Assembly (NCBI RefSeq): GCF_004216905.1
Contig: NZ_SGXJ01000005.1
Coordinates: 186,001 to 250,000, forward strand
Source of the DNA: Kribbella sp. VKM Ac-2569
GTDB lineage: Bacteria; Actinomycetota; Actinomycetes; Propionibacteriales; Kribbellaceae
Reading direction: 5' to 3'
DNA length: 64,000 nt
The translations under genes and the position numbers were made by a program. The notes beneath the pieces were generated by a model, which saw nothing but the letters and a program-made list of their open reading frames with translations, had not been told where the DNA came from and did no database searches. Below are positions 50,433 to 58,673 of this stretch, in pieces (position 1 is the stretch's first letter; each line of letters opens with the position of its first letter).

Positions 50433-51232
50433 CCGCCATCGCAGTTCCAGCAGTCCAGCCGCGCCGTACCGACGTTCGCACGGTCCCGCTGAGCCGGATC
50501 ATCTCCGTCGAGTTGCGCAAGATGTTCGACACCCGATCGGGCTTCTGGCTGATCGCCAGCATCGCGATCTCCGCCGTACTGGCCGCCGCCGGCGTCATCC
50601 TGTTCGCCACGGACGACGAGCTCACCTACTCCACGTTCGCGACCGCGATCCGCTTCCCGGTGGTCGTCATCCTGCCGATCGTCGCGATCCTGGCCGTCAC
50701 CGGCGAGTGGAGCCAGCGCACCGGCCTGGCCACCTTCACGATGATCCCGCACCGGAGCCGGATCATTGCCGCCAAGGCGATCTCGTCGGTCGTCATCGCG
50801 ATCGCGGCGATGGCGCTGACCTTCGCGGTCGGGGCCCTCGGCAACCTGCTGGGCGCCGCCGTCACCGGCACCACACCGCGGTGGGACGTGACGATCACCC
50901 AATGCCTGTACTACGTCCTCGGCATGGTCCTCAGCCTGCTGGTCGGCTTCATGCTGGGCGTCCTGATCCGGGCCTCGATCGGAGCGGTCGTGGCGTACTT
51001 CGTCCTCACCTTCCTGCTGCCCACGATCTTCAGCCTGCTGGCGGCCGGCTCGCGGTGGTTCAGTGAGGTGCAGCCGTGGGTGGACATCCAGTTCGCCCAG
51101 AGCGGCCTGTTCGTCTTCGACAAGTCCTTGACCGGGGAGCAGTGGGCGAACATCGCCGTCACCGGGACGGTGTGGCTCGTCGTACCGCTGCTGATCGGAC
51201 TCCGGCTGGTGATGCGGTCCGAGGTCAAGTAG
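50429..51232 (+). CDS. ABC exporter permease (ABC-2 type)
   Basis: A 267-residue integral membrane protein with six hydrophobic segments (for example GFWLIASIAISAVLAAAGVI and VVAYFVLTFLLPTIFSLLAA). A hydrophilic head of about 30 residues (VQPRRTDVRTVPLSRIISVE) precedes the first helix. It is coupled by ATGA to the ATPase and forms the membrane half of the exporter. Confidence 0.92.
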   Translation: MTAIAVPAVQPRRTDVRTVPLSRIISVELRKMFDTRSGFWLIASIAISAVLAAAGVILFATDDELTYSTFATAIRFPVVVILPIVAILAVTGEWSQRTGLATFTMIPHRSRIIAAKAISSVVIAIAAMALTFAVGALGNLLGAAVTGTTPRWDVTITQCLYYVLGMVLSLLVGFMLGVLIRASIGAVVAYFVLTFLLPTIFSLLAAGSRWFSEVQPWVDIQFAQSGLFVFDKSLTGEQWANIAVTGTVWLVVPLLIGLRLVMRSEVK

Positions 51233-51276
51233 GCGCGATACAGTCCGGTTTCATGGTGCCTGCCGACGCCGAAGAC

Positions 51277-51308
51277 ATCGCCATCATCGGATTCACCGCA
51301 TGATGACC
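51277..51308. repeat. Decayed duplicate of the 3' end of the MDR gene
   Basis: These 32 bases match 49510-49541, the end of the oxidoreductase gene, at 27 positions, including ATCGCCATCA and GCATGAT. Both end in the same peptide form (IAIIGFTA and IAITGFVA before a stop). It is probably the remnant of a second oxidoreductase-like gene at the end of the exporter operon. Confidence 0.5.
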
Positions 51309-51320
51309 TGACCTGGGCCG

Positions 51321-51548
51321 TCACCCGCCGCCGACGGCGGCGGCGATCTCTTCCGCGGGCAACCACGTGGTGGTCTCGGGTTGGCCCTCTTCGTCCTGGT
51401 ACTGGACGAGGCCGTGCCACCCGGACAGCTGGTGGTCGGAGGCGATGAGCCATCCCGATCGCCAGTCGCCGTGGATCCGGATGTGGACGTGGGCGGGCAG
51501 TTGCAGGTGGTCCAGCCGGTAGGTGTCGTGGTCGACAGGTTCGGTCAT
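51321..51548 (-). CDS. Small hypothetical protein downstream of the desaturase
   Basis: A 75-residue acidic protein (HDTYRLDHLQLPAHVHIRIH, later WRSGWLIASDHQLSGWHG and WLPAEEIAAAVGGG). ATG 51548 overlaps the desaturase stop by four bases (ATGA), so it is translationally coupled to it. It looks like a small beta-barrel-type domain. No known family is recognised. A desaturase-linked role is plausible only from the coupling. Confidence 0.65.
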   Translation of the reverse strand: MTEPVDHDTYRLDHLQLPAHVHIRIHGDWRSGWLIASDHQLSGWHGLVQYQDEEGQPETTTWLPAEEIAAAVGGG

Positions 51549-52612
51549 GAGGTCTGCACCGCCCCGGTCGGCAGGGCCGCCGCCTGGCGAAGGTGCTCGC
51601 CGACGGAGTGCATATGGCGCAGACCTTGGGCGTACGAGTCGATGACGCCTGTGGACAGGTACGGAACTCCGACGCGTTGACAGTAGGCACGGACGGCACC
51701 CTGTGCGTGCCGCAGGTTGGCCCGCGGCATGTTCGGGAACAGGTGGTGCTCGATCTGGTAGTTCAGGCCGCCCATGAGCCAGTCGGTGATCGGGTTGCCG
51801 TTGACGTTCCGCGACGTACGGACCTGCTTCTCCAGGTGTCCCCAGCCGGTCTCGCCGTCCGGCATCTCCATGCCCTTGTGGTTCGGGGCGAACACGCTGC
51901 CGAGATGCAGCCCGAAGAGGGCGTGGTGGATCAGGGCGAAGACGATGGCCTTCTGCGGCGACATGATCAGCAGCAGCCCGCCGAGGTACACAGTCAGGTG
52001 GGCGGCGATCAGGCCGAGTTCGATCACGGCGGTGCGCCGCGGCCGGCGGCCGAGCAGATACGTGATGCTGGAGATCTTCAGGCTGATGCCTTCGAGGGTC
52101 AGCAGCGGGAAGAAGATCCGGGCCTGGTTACGGCTCAGCCAGCCGTACAGGCCGGTGCGGCCCTCGGCCTGGTCGAGCGTCCAGACGAGTACGCCGGCGC
52201 CGACATCGGGATCCTTGTCCGTGTGGTTCGGATTCGCGTGGTGGCGGTTGTGCTTGTCGTTCCACCAGTCGTAGCTCATCCCGAGCAGCAGGTTGGCGTG
52301 CAGCCGGCCGACGGCGTCATGGAGACGGCGCGAGCGCCCGATCTGCTGATGTCCCGCGTCGTGGCCGAAGAACGCCGCTCGCGTGGTGAAGAGCGCGGCA
52401 GGCACGGCGAGCAGCAGCACCAGCCACGAGTTGCCGAGCAGGATCAGCCCTGCGACGACCGCGGCAAGACACAGCAGGTTGACCGCTATCGAGACCAGGT
52501 ACCTGCCGGTACGCCGTTCCAGGAGGCCGGACGTCTTGATCTCGCGGAGCAGCGGCGCGAAGTCGCTGCCTTTGGATCGTTTGGGGTGGTTCAGGAGGGT
52601 AGCCGGAGCCAT
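51545..52612 (-). CDS. Membrane fatty acid desaturase
   Basis: A 355-residue di-iron desaturase. ATG 52612 (MAPATLLNHPKRSKG) is chosen, with GAGGA about six bases upstream. Three His boxes are present: HDAGH (84-88), HNRHH (121-125) and QIEHH (about 285-289). The QIEHH form is typical of front-end acyl-lipid desaturases. Hydrophobic pairs lie around 40-80 and 195-240. It introduces a double bond into membrane lipid acyl chains using O2 and an electron donor; no fused cytochrome b5 is present. Confidence 0.94.
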   Translation of the reverse strand: MAPATLLNHPKRSKGSDFAPLLREIKTSGLLERRTGRYLVSIAVNLLCLAAVVAGLILLGNSWLVLLLAVPAALFTTRAAFFGHDAGHQQIGRSRRLHDAVGRLHANLLLGMSYDWWNDKHNRHHANPNHTDKDPDVGAGVLVWTLDQAEGRTGLYGWLSRNQARIFFPLLTLEGISLKISSITYLLGRRPRRTAVIELGLIAAHLTVYLGGLLLIMSPQKAIVFALIHHALFGLHLGSVFAPNHKGMEMPDGETGWGHLEKQVRTSRNVNGNPITDWLMGGLNYQIEHHLFPNMPRANLRHAQGAVRAYCQRVGVPYLSTGVIDSYAQGLRHMHSVGEHLRQAAALPTGAVQTS

Positions 52613-52771
52613 GGAGATCCTCGAATCGTCGGGCCGGGTCGGGCCGATGGTGTTCCACGGCGGCATTCCAACGCGGGTCCGGGCGCCGTCACGAAGACGA
52701 GAAACTCTGGTCTGAAGGTTTCAACGTTCCGGGGCGGAGAGAAATTCCGGTGCCGACCGAGGAGGCCGCCT

Positions 52772-52799
52772 GATCGCAACTTTCGGCCCCCCGATCGCA
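52772..52799. promoter_or_regulatory. Direct GATCGCA repeat before the secreted orphan gene
   Basis: GATCGCA occurs at 52772-52778 and 52793-52799, 21 bases apart, about two helical turns. It lies 30-55 bases before ATG 52828 in the divergent gap with the desaturase gene. It might be a regulator site; the evidence is only spacing and repetition. Confidence 0.25.
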
Positions 52800-52827
52800 T
52801 CAATCTCAGTAGATCAAGGGGGCTTCG

Positions 52828-53742
52828 ATGAAGATCGGATCGAGAACGACAGGGGTGCTGGGTGCGGCCGTTCTTGCGGCGGCTCTGCTCCCAGGAACAG
52901 CGATCGGAACAGCCTCGGCGCCTAGTGCGGCCTCGGCACAGTGCAAGGTGGGCCTGGGTTCGGTGTCGGCGACGGGTGACCACCAGTGGCAGGACGTTGT
53001 CGCGACGTCGCCGCCGACGAACGGGGGCGTCAGCGTCATCATCGGTGACCTGTATCCCGACGGGCAGCCGCGGCTCAGCACGACCATGGTCGAAGAGCCG
53101 ACTCCCGGCGGCCTGCGGGTTCACGGCTACGTGGTCATCGGCTCGGCGTTGTACAGCACGGCGTACGACAGTCTGGTTCCCGAGTCGGTCAGCGTGGCAC
53201 GGATCGGTGGCGGCTGGGGACCCTTCATCGCTCTGGCGCAATCTCGCTACGAGCCGTACCGCGGAACGGGTCAGCGGACGAACGAGTACGGGCTGCGCAA
53301 CGACGGCGTCCTGTTCCGGTGGACCCACGACGCCAACGGTGTCTGGGGCAAACGCACGTCCGCCCCGGGATTCGCCGCGGTGAAGACGATGGTGCTGATC
53401 AGCAAGACGGCGACCTACGACACGTTCCTGGCCACCACCAGGGGCGGCGCGCTCTACACCATCCACATCCCGACGAGCGCGCCGATGAAGCCGGTGGTTA
53501 AGAAGGTGCGCGGCTCGACGTGGCAAGGTTTCGAGTCGTTGGTCGCGGAGAAGTGCGGTAACCAGGGCACGCTGCTGGTCGGCATCGACAAGGACACCCA
53601 TTCGGCGTACCTGTACGCCGTTGGCCACGCGTCGGGCACGTCTACGGTCATCCAAGGCCTCGGCAAGATCCCGGGCACCTTCGACGCCCCGGTCTACTTC
53701 CGCTGGGCCACTCTGGACTTCGACGCACTTTTCGGCGAATAA
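52828..53742 (+). CDS. Secreted beta-rich protein of unknown function
   Basis: A 304-residue exported protein. A signal peptide covers residues 1-38 (TGVLGAAVLAAALLPGTAIG, ending near ASA). The mature part repeats short beta strands with Gly/Trp turns (GDHQWQDVVATSPPTNGG, GYVVIGSALYSTAYDSLVP), suggesting a propeller or tachylectin-like fold. Two Cys (about 39 and 252) could form a disulfide. RBS AAGGGGG precedes ATG 52828. No family is recognised. Confidence 0.75.
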   Translation: MKIGSRTTGVLGAAVLAAALLPGTAIGTASAPSAASAQCKVGLGSVSATGDHQWQDVVATSPPTNGGVSVIIGDLYPDGQPRLSTTMVEEPTPGGLRVHGYVVIGSALYSTAYDSLVPESVSVARIGGGWGPFIALAQSRYEPYRGTGQRTNEYGLRNDGVLFRWTHDANGVWGKRTSAPGFAAVKTMVLISKTATYDTFLATTRGGALYTIHIPTSAPMKPVVKKVRGSTWQGFESLVAEKCGNQGTLLVGIDKDTHSAYLYAVGHASGTSTVIQGLGKIPGTFDAPVYFRWATLDFDALFGE

Positions 53743-53780
53743 CTCATCACCGGGCAGGTTCGCGGCTAAGGTCCCCTTCT

Positions 53781-55148
53781 ATGGAGGACGGAGGCGCGGA
53801 CCTGCATCTCGAGTTGACTGCGACCCGGGGGCGTGGCGACCTGGTGCGGGCGTTGCACGAGTCGATCCGGAGTGGGCGGTTGGCGGCGGGGACCCGGTTG
53901 CCGTCGTCGAGGTCGCTGGCTCGCGATCTCGGGATCGCTCGGAACACGGTGGCCGATGCCTACGGGCAGCTCGTGGCCGAGGGGTGGCTGACGGCGCGGC
54001 AAGGATCCGGGACAGTGGTCGCCAACCGGGCCGCCGTACCACCGTCACCGGTGGTTTCGTTGCCCGAGGCCCGGAGTTTTCGGTACGACCTGACGCCAGG
54101 GTCACCGGATGTGGCGACGTTCCCGCGGACCGAGTGGCTGGCCGCGGCGCGGAAGGCGTTGACCGCGGCGCCGAACGAGGCGTTCGGGCTGGGAGATCCG
54201 CGCGGCCGGATCGAGTTGCGGCGGGTGCTGGCGGACTACCTGGCCCGGGCGCGCGGGGTGCGGGCCGATCCGGAGCGGATCCTGATCTGCTCGGGGTACG
54301 TGCAGGCGCTGAGTCTGCTCAGCGAGGCGATCAAGACGCTCGGCGGTACGACGATCGCGGTCGAGGAGTTCGGGTACGGGCTGCATCGGGACGTGATCCG
54401 GGCCCGCGGGCTGGACGTGGTCGCCGTACCGGTCGACGAATTGGGTGCGCAGACGACCGGGTTGACCGGGCAGGGCGTGCTGCTCACGCCGGCGCATCAG
54501 ATGCCGACGGGCGTGCCGCTCGCGCCGGAGCGCCGTACCGCTGCTGTCGAGTGGGCGCGGGAGTCGGGGGCGGTGCTGATCGAGGACGACTACGACGGCG
54601 AGTTCCGGTACGACCGGCAGGCGGTCGGGGCGTTGCAGGCGCTTGATCCGGAGCGGGTTGTGTACACGGGTACGGCGAGCAAGAGCCTCGCGCCGGGGCT
54701 GCGGCTCGCGTGGATGGTGCTGCCGCAGCGGTTGATCGAGCCGGTGGTCGCGGCGAAGCGGACGGCGGACTTCCAGACCGCGACCCTCGAACAGCTCGTC
54801 CTCGCGGAGTTCATTGCCTCCGGCCACTACGACCGGCACGTACGACGTTCTCGCCTGCACTACCGTCGCCGCCGCGACCGCCTCGTCGAACTGCTCGCGG
54901 TCCGCGCACCCACAGTCGAGGTCGCCGGCATCTCAGCCGGCCTGCACGTCCTGCTCGACGTCCCCGGCGACGCCGAAGACATGGTCGCCCGAGCCGCCCG
55001 CCAGGGCCTCGGCCTCGCCACGCTCACGACGTACCACTTCAACCCCACCCCAGCCACCCGCCAAGCAGTAATCGTCGGCTACGGCACCCCACCCGACCAC
55101 GCCTACCCCGGAGCCCTAGACCTCCTCTGCCAGGTCCTAGGCGTCTAG
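53781..55148 (+). CDS. MocR-type regulator: GntR HTH fused to an aminotransferase domain
   Basis: A 455-residue MocR protein. The GntR winged helix covers about 8-80 (RLPSSRSLARDLGIARNTVA). After a linker, the aminotransferase-like domain (about 100-450) carries FGLGDPRG and the PLP Lys301 in TGTASKSLAPGLR. It probably senses PLP or an amino compound. Such proteins often control a neighbouring PLP or amine gene; here its 3' end meets a structured non-coding region and no obvious target lies beside it. Confidence 0.93.
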   Translation: MEDGGADLHLELTATRGRGDLVRALHESIRSGRLAAGTRLPSSRSLARDLGIARNTVADAYGQLVAEGWLTARQGSGTVVANRAAVPPSPVVSLPEARSFRYDLTPGSPDVATFPRTEWLAAARKALTAAPNEAFGLGDPRGRIELRRVLADYLARARGVRADPERILICSGYVQALSLLSEAIKTLGGTTIAVEEFGYGLHRDVIRARGLDVVAVPVDELGAQTTGLTGQGVLLTPAHQMPTGVPLAPERRTAAVEWARESGAVLIEDDYDGEFRYDRQAVGALQALDPERVVYTGTASKSLAPGLRLAWMVLPQRLIEPVVAAKRTADFQTATLEQLVLAEFIASGHYDRHVRRSRLHYRRRRDRLVELLAVRAPTVEVAGISAGLHVLLDVPGDAEDMVARAARQGLGLATLTTYHFNPTPATRQAVIVGYGTPPDHAYPGALDLLCQVLGV

Positions 55149-55243
55149 CCCGCCGCGCCGCCAACCGGGGGTTTGCACAAGAACTGGGGAAACCACACAG
55201 GAATCGCGCTTCCTGCCGGAGGTGCGGGTGCTTGTGTTGCCGG

Positions 55244-55303
55244 CTGGCGGGTTATGTGTCCGATGGCGGGATGTAACAGGCCAGCGGTGACATAACCCGC
55301 CAG
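55244..55303. repeat. Inverted repeat with 14-base perfect arms
   Basis: CTGGCGGGTTATGT (55244-55257) and its exact complement ACATAACCCGCCAG (55290-55303) flank a 32-base loop. The loop contains a related word, GGCGGGATGTAAC. The arms are strong enough to form a hairpin in RNA or single-stranded DNA. It may be a terminator or a mobile-element end. Confidence 0.7.
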
Positions 55304-55391
55304 TGGCGACCTGCTGAAGGCCTGAGCTGGGGCTGCCGCACCGGGTTGCCGGCTGGATGGTCGGGTTGGTGGCGGCTCGGCTGGTCGCGGT

Positions 55392-55511
55392 GGTGTGATG
55401 TGCAAGCTCGACAAGTAGTGCACCGGTGAGACGGTGTACGCGCGGGCGCGTTCACGCTCAGGTGCGCTACCCGTCCACCTGACACATCCTGTCGAGCTTG
55501 CACATCACACC
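55392..55511. repeat. 120-nt nested inverted repeat (possible MITE or structured RNA)
   Basis: Outer arms of 22 bases are perfectly complementary (55392-55413 starting GGTGTGATGTGC, and 55490-55511 ending GCACATCACACC). Inside, GTAGTGCACC (55415-55424) pairs with GGTGCGCTAC (55461-55470) at 9 of 10 positions, and ACGCGC-GG-GCGCGT (55438-55451) forms an apical hairpin. The three stems are nested around one axis. No transposase, frame or target-site duplication is evident. Confidence 0.75.
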
Positions 55512-55685
55512 AGGCCCGGCGCCGGGTTGGATCCCGTCGATCACCCGCTCACCGGTCGCAAGAGCCGAAATGGCCTGTGCTCATCCACCAGTTCCGCTGC
55601 GCGCCCCGCGAGCCGTGGCACGTCGATTGCCCGTCCGCGTTGCGCACCCCGCGATCTCCGGAAACTTCTCGGCACCAGGTGACTT

Positions 55686-56564
55686 TTATGTTCCGGAAAG
55701 ATCCGTTGCGAGGGCGCGGATGTCATCCGGCCCGACTCGGCAGCAGCCTCCGATGTATGTCGCTCCTGCCTCCACCCACCCGGGTGCGAGGGCTGCCGGG
55801 CCTGTGCCGTTGCCGAGCCAGGTGCGGGCGATTGCGTCCCAGGACTCGCCGTGGTTGGGGTAGGCGATCGCGGGCTTGCCGGATACTGCGACGGCTGTTT
55901 GTACGGCGGCCCGGACGTCGGTGGGTTTGCAGCAGTTGATGCCTACAGCAACAACTTGCGGAATGGCCGGGATCGCGAAGGCTTCCGTGAGTGGTTGGCC
56001 CGCGCGGGTGTGGTCGCCCTCGATCGAGTACGAGAACCACGCGGGGAAATCGAGTTCGCGCAGTAGCTCCACCAGGACCTCGGCCTCCTCGGCGTCAGGG
56101 ATGGTTTCGACAGCGAGCAGGTCGGGGCCGGCCGCGGCGAGGAGCTCGAGGCGCGGGCCGTGGAAGTCGCGGAGGACCTGCGAGCTCACGCCGTACCGGC
56201 CGCGGTACTCCGAGCCGTCGGCGAGCATCGCGCCGTACGGACCGACGGACGCGGCCACAAGCCGTCCGGGGAACTCGTCGCGCACGGCGAGGGCGATGTG
56301 GATGCTGCTTGTGATCAGGCGTTCGGCCTCGCCGCGTTCGACGCCGGCGCGTTCGAAGCCGACCACGCTGGCCTGGTAGCTCGCTGTGGTCGCAACCATC
56401 GCACCGGCCTCGTAGTACGCGCGGTGTACGGCGGCGATCTCCGAAGGCGCATCACGCAGCAGGCGGGCCGACCATAGTGCGTCGGACAGGTCGTGGCCGC
56501 GGTCCTCCAGGGCGTTCGACAGACCGCCGTCCAGGATGACCAACTGGTCAGACGCTTTGGACAA
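55686..56564 (-). CDS. mmuM: Homocysteine S-methyltransferase
   Basis: A 292-residue zinc-dependent methyltransferase that moves a methyl group from S-methylmethionine or SAM to homocysteine. The zinc ligands are visible as GINCCKP (about 214-220) and GGCCRVGP (about 271-278). TTG 56564 is chosen because GAGGTG lies seven bases upstream; ATG 56624 would overlap the oxidase gene by 77 bases and lacks an RBS. The chosen start overlaps the oxidase gene by 17 bases. Length suits MmuM (about 310). Confidence 0.88.
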   Translation of the reverse strand: MSKASDQLVILDGGLSNALEDRGHDLSDALWSARLLRDAPSEIAAVHRAYYEAGAMVATTASYQASVVGFERAGVERGEAERLITSSIHIALAVRDEFPGRLVAASVGPYGAMLADGSEYRGRYGVSSQVLRDFHGPRLELLAAAGPDLLAVETIPDAEEAEVLVELLRELDFPAWFSYSIEGDHTRAGQPLTEAFAIPAIPQVVAVGINCCKPTDVRAAVQTAVAVSGKPAIAYPNHGESWDAIARTWLGNGTGPAALAPGWVEAGATYIGGCCRVGPDDIRALATDLSGT

Positions 56565-57474
56565 GTTCGAACACCTCGTCCGCGCAGCCCCAGGAGAGCG
56601 TGACGCCGGAGCCACCGTGCCCATAGCAGTGGATGATCGGCTCGCCGGAGCGGGTGCGTACGAGCTCGCACCGGATCGCCGGTCGCGCCGGCCGCAGCCC
56701 GACGCGTTGCCGGATGATTTTCGCCTTGCGCAGTTGAGGAACCAGCTCGGCCGCCCGCTCCATGATCTCCGCGGTCGTCTTCGGGTCGACGGCCATGTTC
56801 CAGTCGCCGGGCTGGCTGGTGCCGCCGACGACCACGTCGTTCTGGCGCGGAACCACGTACGTCAGCTCGTCCGGCGAACGGTCCGCGACCAGCCAGTCGG
56901 TCAGCCCACACGGCTCAACCGTCAGCACCTGTCCACGAACCGGCGTCACCGTCGGATCGCTCGCGGTCAGCCGCGCGCCCAGCCCGGTGCAGTTCACCAC
57001 GAGATCGGCCCCGGTCGGCAACGCGGACAGCGCGGCCCGCGTCAGGGTCCCGCCGGCAGCTTCAAGCCGTTTCACCAACGCAGGCAGGTACGCCGGCATA
57101 TCGATCACCGGCGCCGTGAAGGCCCACCCGTCCACGAACCCGGCCGGCGGCGACGCGACCCGCGTGAGATCCGGCAGTACGTCGGCCCAGCGCGGATCCG
57201 GCGTCCGCTCCACCAGGAACTCGCGCCCGTGCCGCAGTTGCACCGACGGCTCGATCTCCGCCAGCTTCGCGAACTCCTCGTACGTCGCCCGCGACCAGCC
57301 GGCCACCCGGTCCTCCGGCGCCGACAGGTACGGGTACCAGATCGCGGCCGCTACGGACGAGGTCGTCTCCAACGGCAGATCGCGGGCGAACACCGCCACG
57401 TCGTACCCGCCCTCGGCGAGCCGGATGGCACAGCTCAGCCCGATCACGCCCGCACCCACCACGATCACGCGCAT
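56548..57474 (-). CDS. D-amino-acid oxidase family FAD enzyme
   Basis: A 308-residue FAD oxidoreductase. ATG 57474 (MRVIVVGAGVIGLSCAIRLA) follows AGGTAAG by nine bases; GTG 57480 is an alternative. The FAD motif GAGVIG (7-12), AAIWYPY (about 46-52) and the C-terminal HCYGHGGSGVTLSWG match D-amino-acid oxidases. It would turn D-amino acids into keto acids, H2O2 and ammonia. The M55 D-aminopeptidase encoded two genes upstream could supply its substrate. Confidence 0.92.
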   Translation of the reverse strand: MRVIVVGAGVIGLSCAIRLAEGGYDVAVFARDLPLETTSSVAAAIWYPYLSAPEDRVAGWSRATYEEFAKLAEIEPSVQLRHGREFLVERTPDPRWADVLPDLTRVASPPAGFVDGWAFTAPVIDMPAYLPALVKRLEAAGGTLTRAALSALPTGADLVVNCTGLGARLTASDPTVTPVRGQVLTVEPCGLTDWLVADRSPDELTYVVPRQNDVVVGGTSQPGDWNMAVDPKTTAEIMERAAELVPQLRKAKIIRQRVGLRPARPAIRCELVRTRSGEPIIHCYGHGGSGVTLSWGCADEVFELVQSV

Positions 57475-57516
57475 TCCCACAGTCTTACCTACACACCGTG
57501 ATCACGCCAGGAATCG

Positions 57517-58602
57517 CTAGTGGAGGTCGACGGCCAGGGAGTAGAAGCGGGTGATCTGGGTGGCGCCGTTGTTGTCGTCCGACATCAGGAACAGCTGCCG
57601 CCGTCCGCCCGGCAGGTACCCGCCGAGCGCGAGCGCCTCGACGTTGTCCAGCAACGGGTTCGGCTGCGGCTGCTTCGCGACCGCGCCCGACGGCGGGCAA
57701 TCCACCAGGTCGAACAGCAGCTTCTTCTCCAGGAAGACGGATGACGGCGCATCTGCCAGCGAAGCGACCTTTGTGACATCGGTTGCCCGCCGCAGCGACA
57801 CCGTGAACACCCGGATCGTGTTCCCGACGCCCGGCGTGTACGTCCGCTCCATCGACACCAGTTCGGTCGGGCTCGCCGACGCGAGCTCGACGAGCGCGAG
57901 TCCCGGGTCCGGCTTGTACGCGTACTGCGCGACCGGCCGGTACTCGTGTCCGGGCAGACCGAAGTACCGGATGATGCGGTTCCGCGTGCGGTTGTCGGCG
58001 TCGGTCCCGTCCGAGGCGAGCGGGCCTTCCATGCCGGCGTACAGCGACAGACCGTCACGGCTGACCGCCAGCGACTCGAATGTCGCGTTGCTCGTCGCCT
58101 CACCGGCCGGCGCGACCTGGAAGCGGGCCGGCACCGGCAGCTGACCGATCTGCTTGCCGTCCGACAGCCGGAAGCGACGGATCGACGGCTCCCGCTCCGA
58201 CGTCGCCAGGATGGTCCGGTCGCCCCGCTCGACGACGAGCCCTTCACCGTCGAAGTCGCCACCGTTGTACGGCGTACCGTCCGGACGCCGGAGAATCGTC
58301 ATCCCATCGACCTGCACCGAGGTCGGCTCGCTGTTCACCTTCAGATCGAACACCCGGGCCGGCGTGGTCGCGACGTTGTCGACGAGCGCGACCGCGCTGT
58401 GCGGCCCGGTCACGTTGAGTGCCGACAGCCCCGCCACCGGCTGCCCGTCGTACGTCGTCTTGTCGAGCGCATCGCTGAACCCGAGGAGCGTCGCGTCCGA
58501 CGAACAGGCACCGCCCTGCTGGACCGGAGTCGCGGACGCGGTGAGCGTCGTGGTGAGGGCGGTCAGGACGACTGCTGCGGCCAGCGGCTGGTGCCAACGC
58601 AT
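57517..58602 (-). CDS. Secreted esterase-like/phytase-like domain protein
   Basis: A 361-residue exported protein. Signal peptide 1-24 (WHQPLAAAVVLTALTTTLTA). The mature part resembles the esterase-like activity of phytase family (PF13449): GFSDALDKTTYDG, FDGEGLVVERGDRTILATSE, FESLAVSRDGLSLYAGMEG and NPLLDNVEALALGGYLPGG, in the order of a beta-propeller. AAGGAG lies just before ATG 58602. It may act on extracellular phosphate esters; catalysis is not proven. Confidence 0.87.
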   Translation of the reverse strand: MRWHQPLAAAVVLTALTTTLTASATPVQQGGACSSDATLLGFSDALDKTTYDGQPVAGLSALNVTGPHSAVALVDNVATTPARVFDLKVNSEPTSVQVDGMTILRRPDGTPYNGGDFDGEGLVVERGDRTILATSEREPSIRRFRLSDGKQIGQLPVPARFQVAPAGEATSNATFESLAVSRDGLSLYAGMEGPLASDGTDADNRTRNRIIRYFGLPGHEYRPVAQYAYKPDPGLALVELASASPTELVSMERTYTPGVGNTIRVFTVSLRRATDVTKVASLADAPSSVFLEKKLLFDLVDCPPSGAVAKQPQPNPLLDNVEALALGGYLPGGRRQLFLMSDDNNGATQITRFYSLAVDLH

Positions 58603-58673
58603 TCCGGACTCCTTAGGGGGTGTCGACAGCTGCGATCAAAACCTATCCCGCGCAACGGCAGTTGAACGCATGG

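Larger units (their letters stand above)
55149..55685. other. 537-base structured intergenic region
   Basis: This is the only gap over 300 bases in the window, between convergent mocR and methyltransferase genes. I find no supported coding frame. It holds two strong inverted repeats (listed separately) and patches of GGCGGG/TGGTCGGG sequence. The ends of both flanking genes read into it. Confidence 0.6.

Noticed and set aside
55392..55511. Complete insertion sequence or CRISPR repeat
   Set aside because: The space between the arms is only 76 bases with no frame, there is no regular repeat-spacer pattern, and no cas or transposase gene is nearby.
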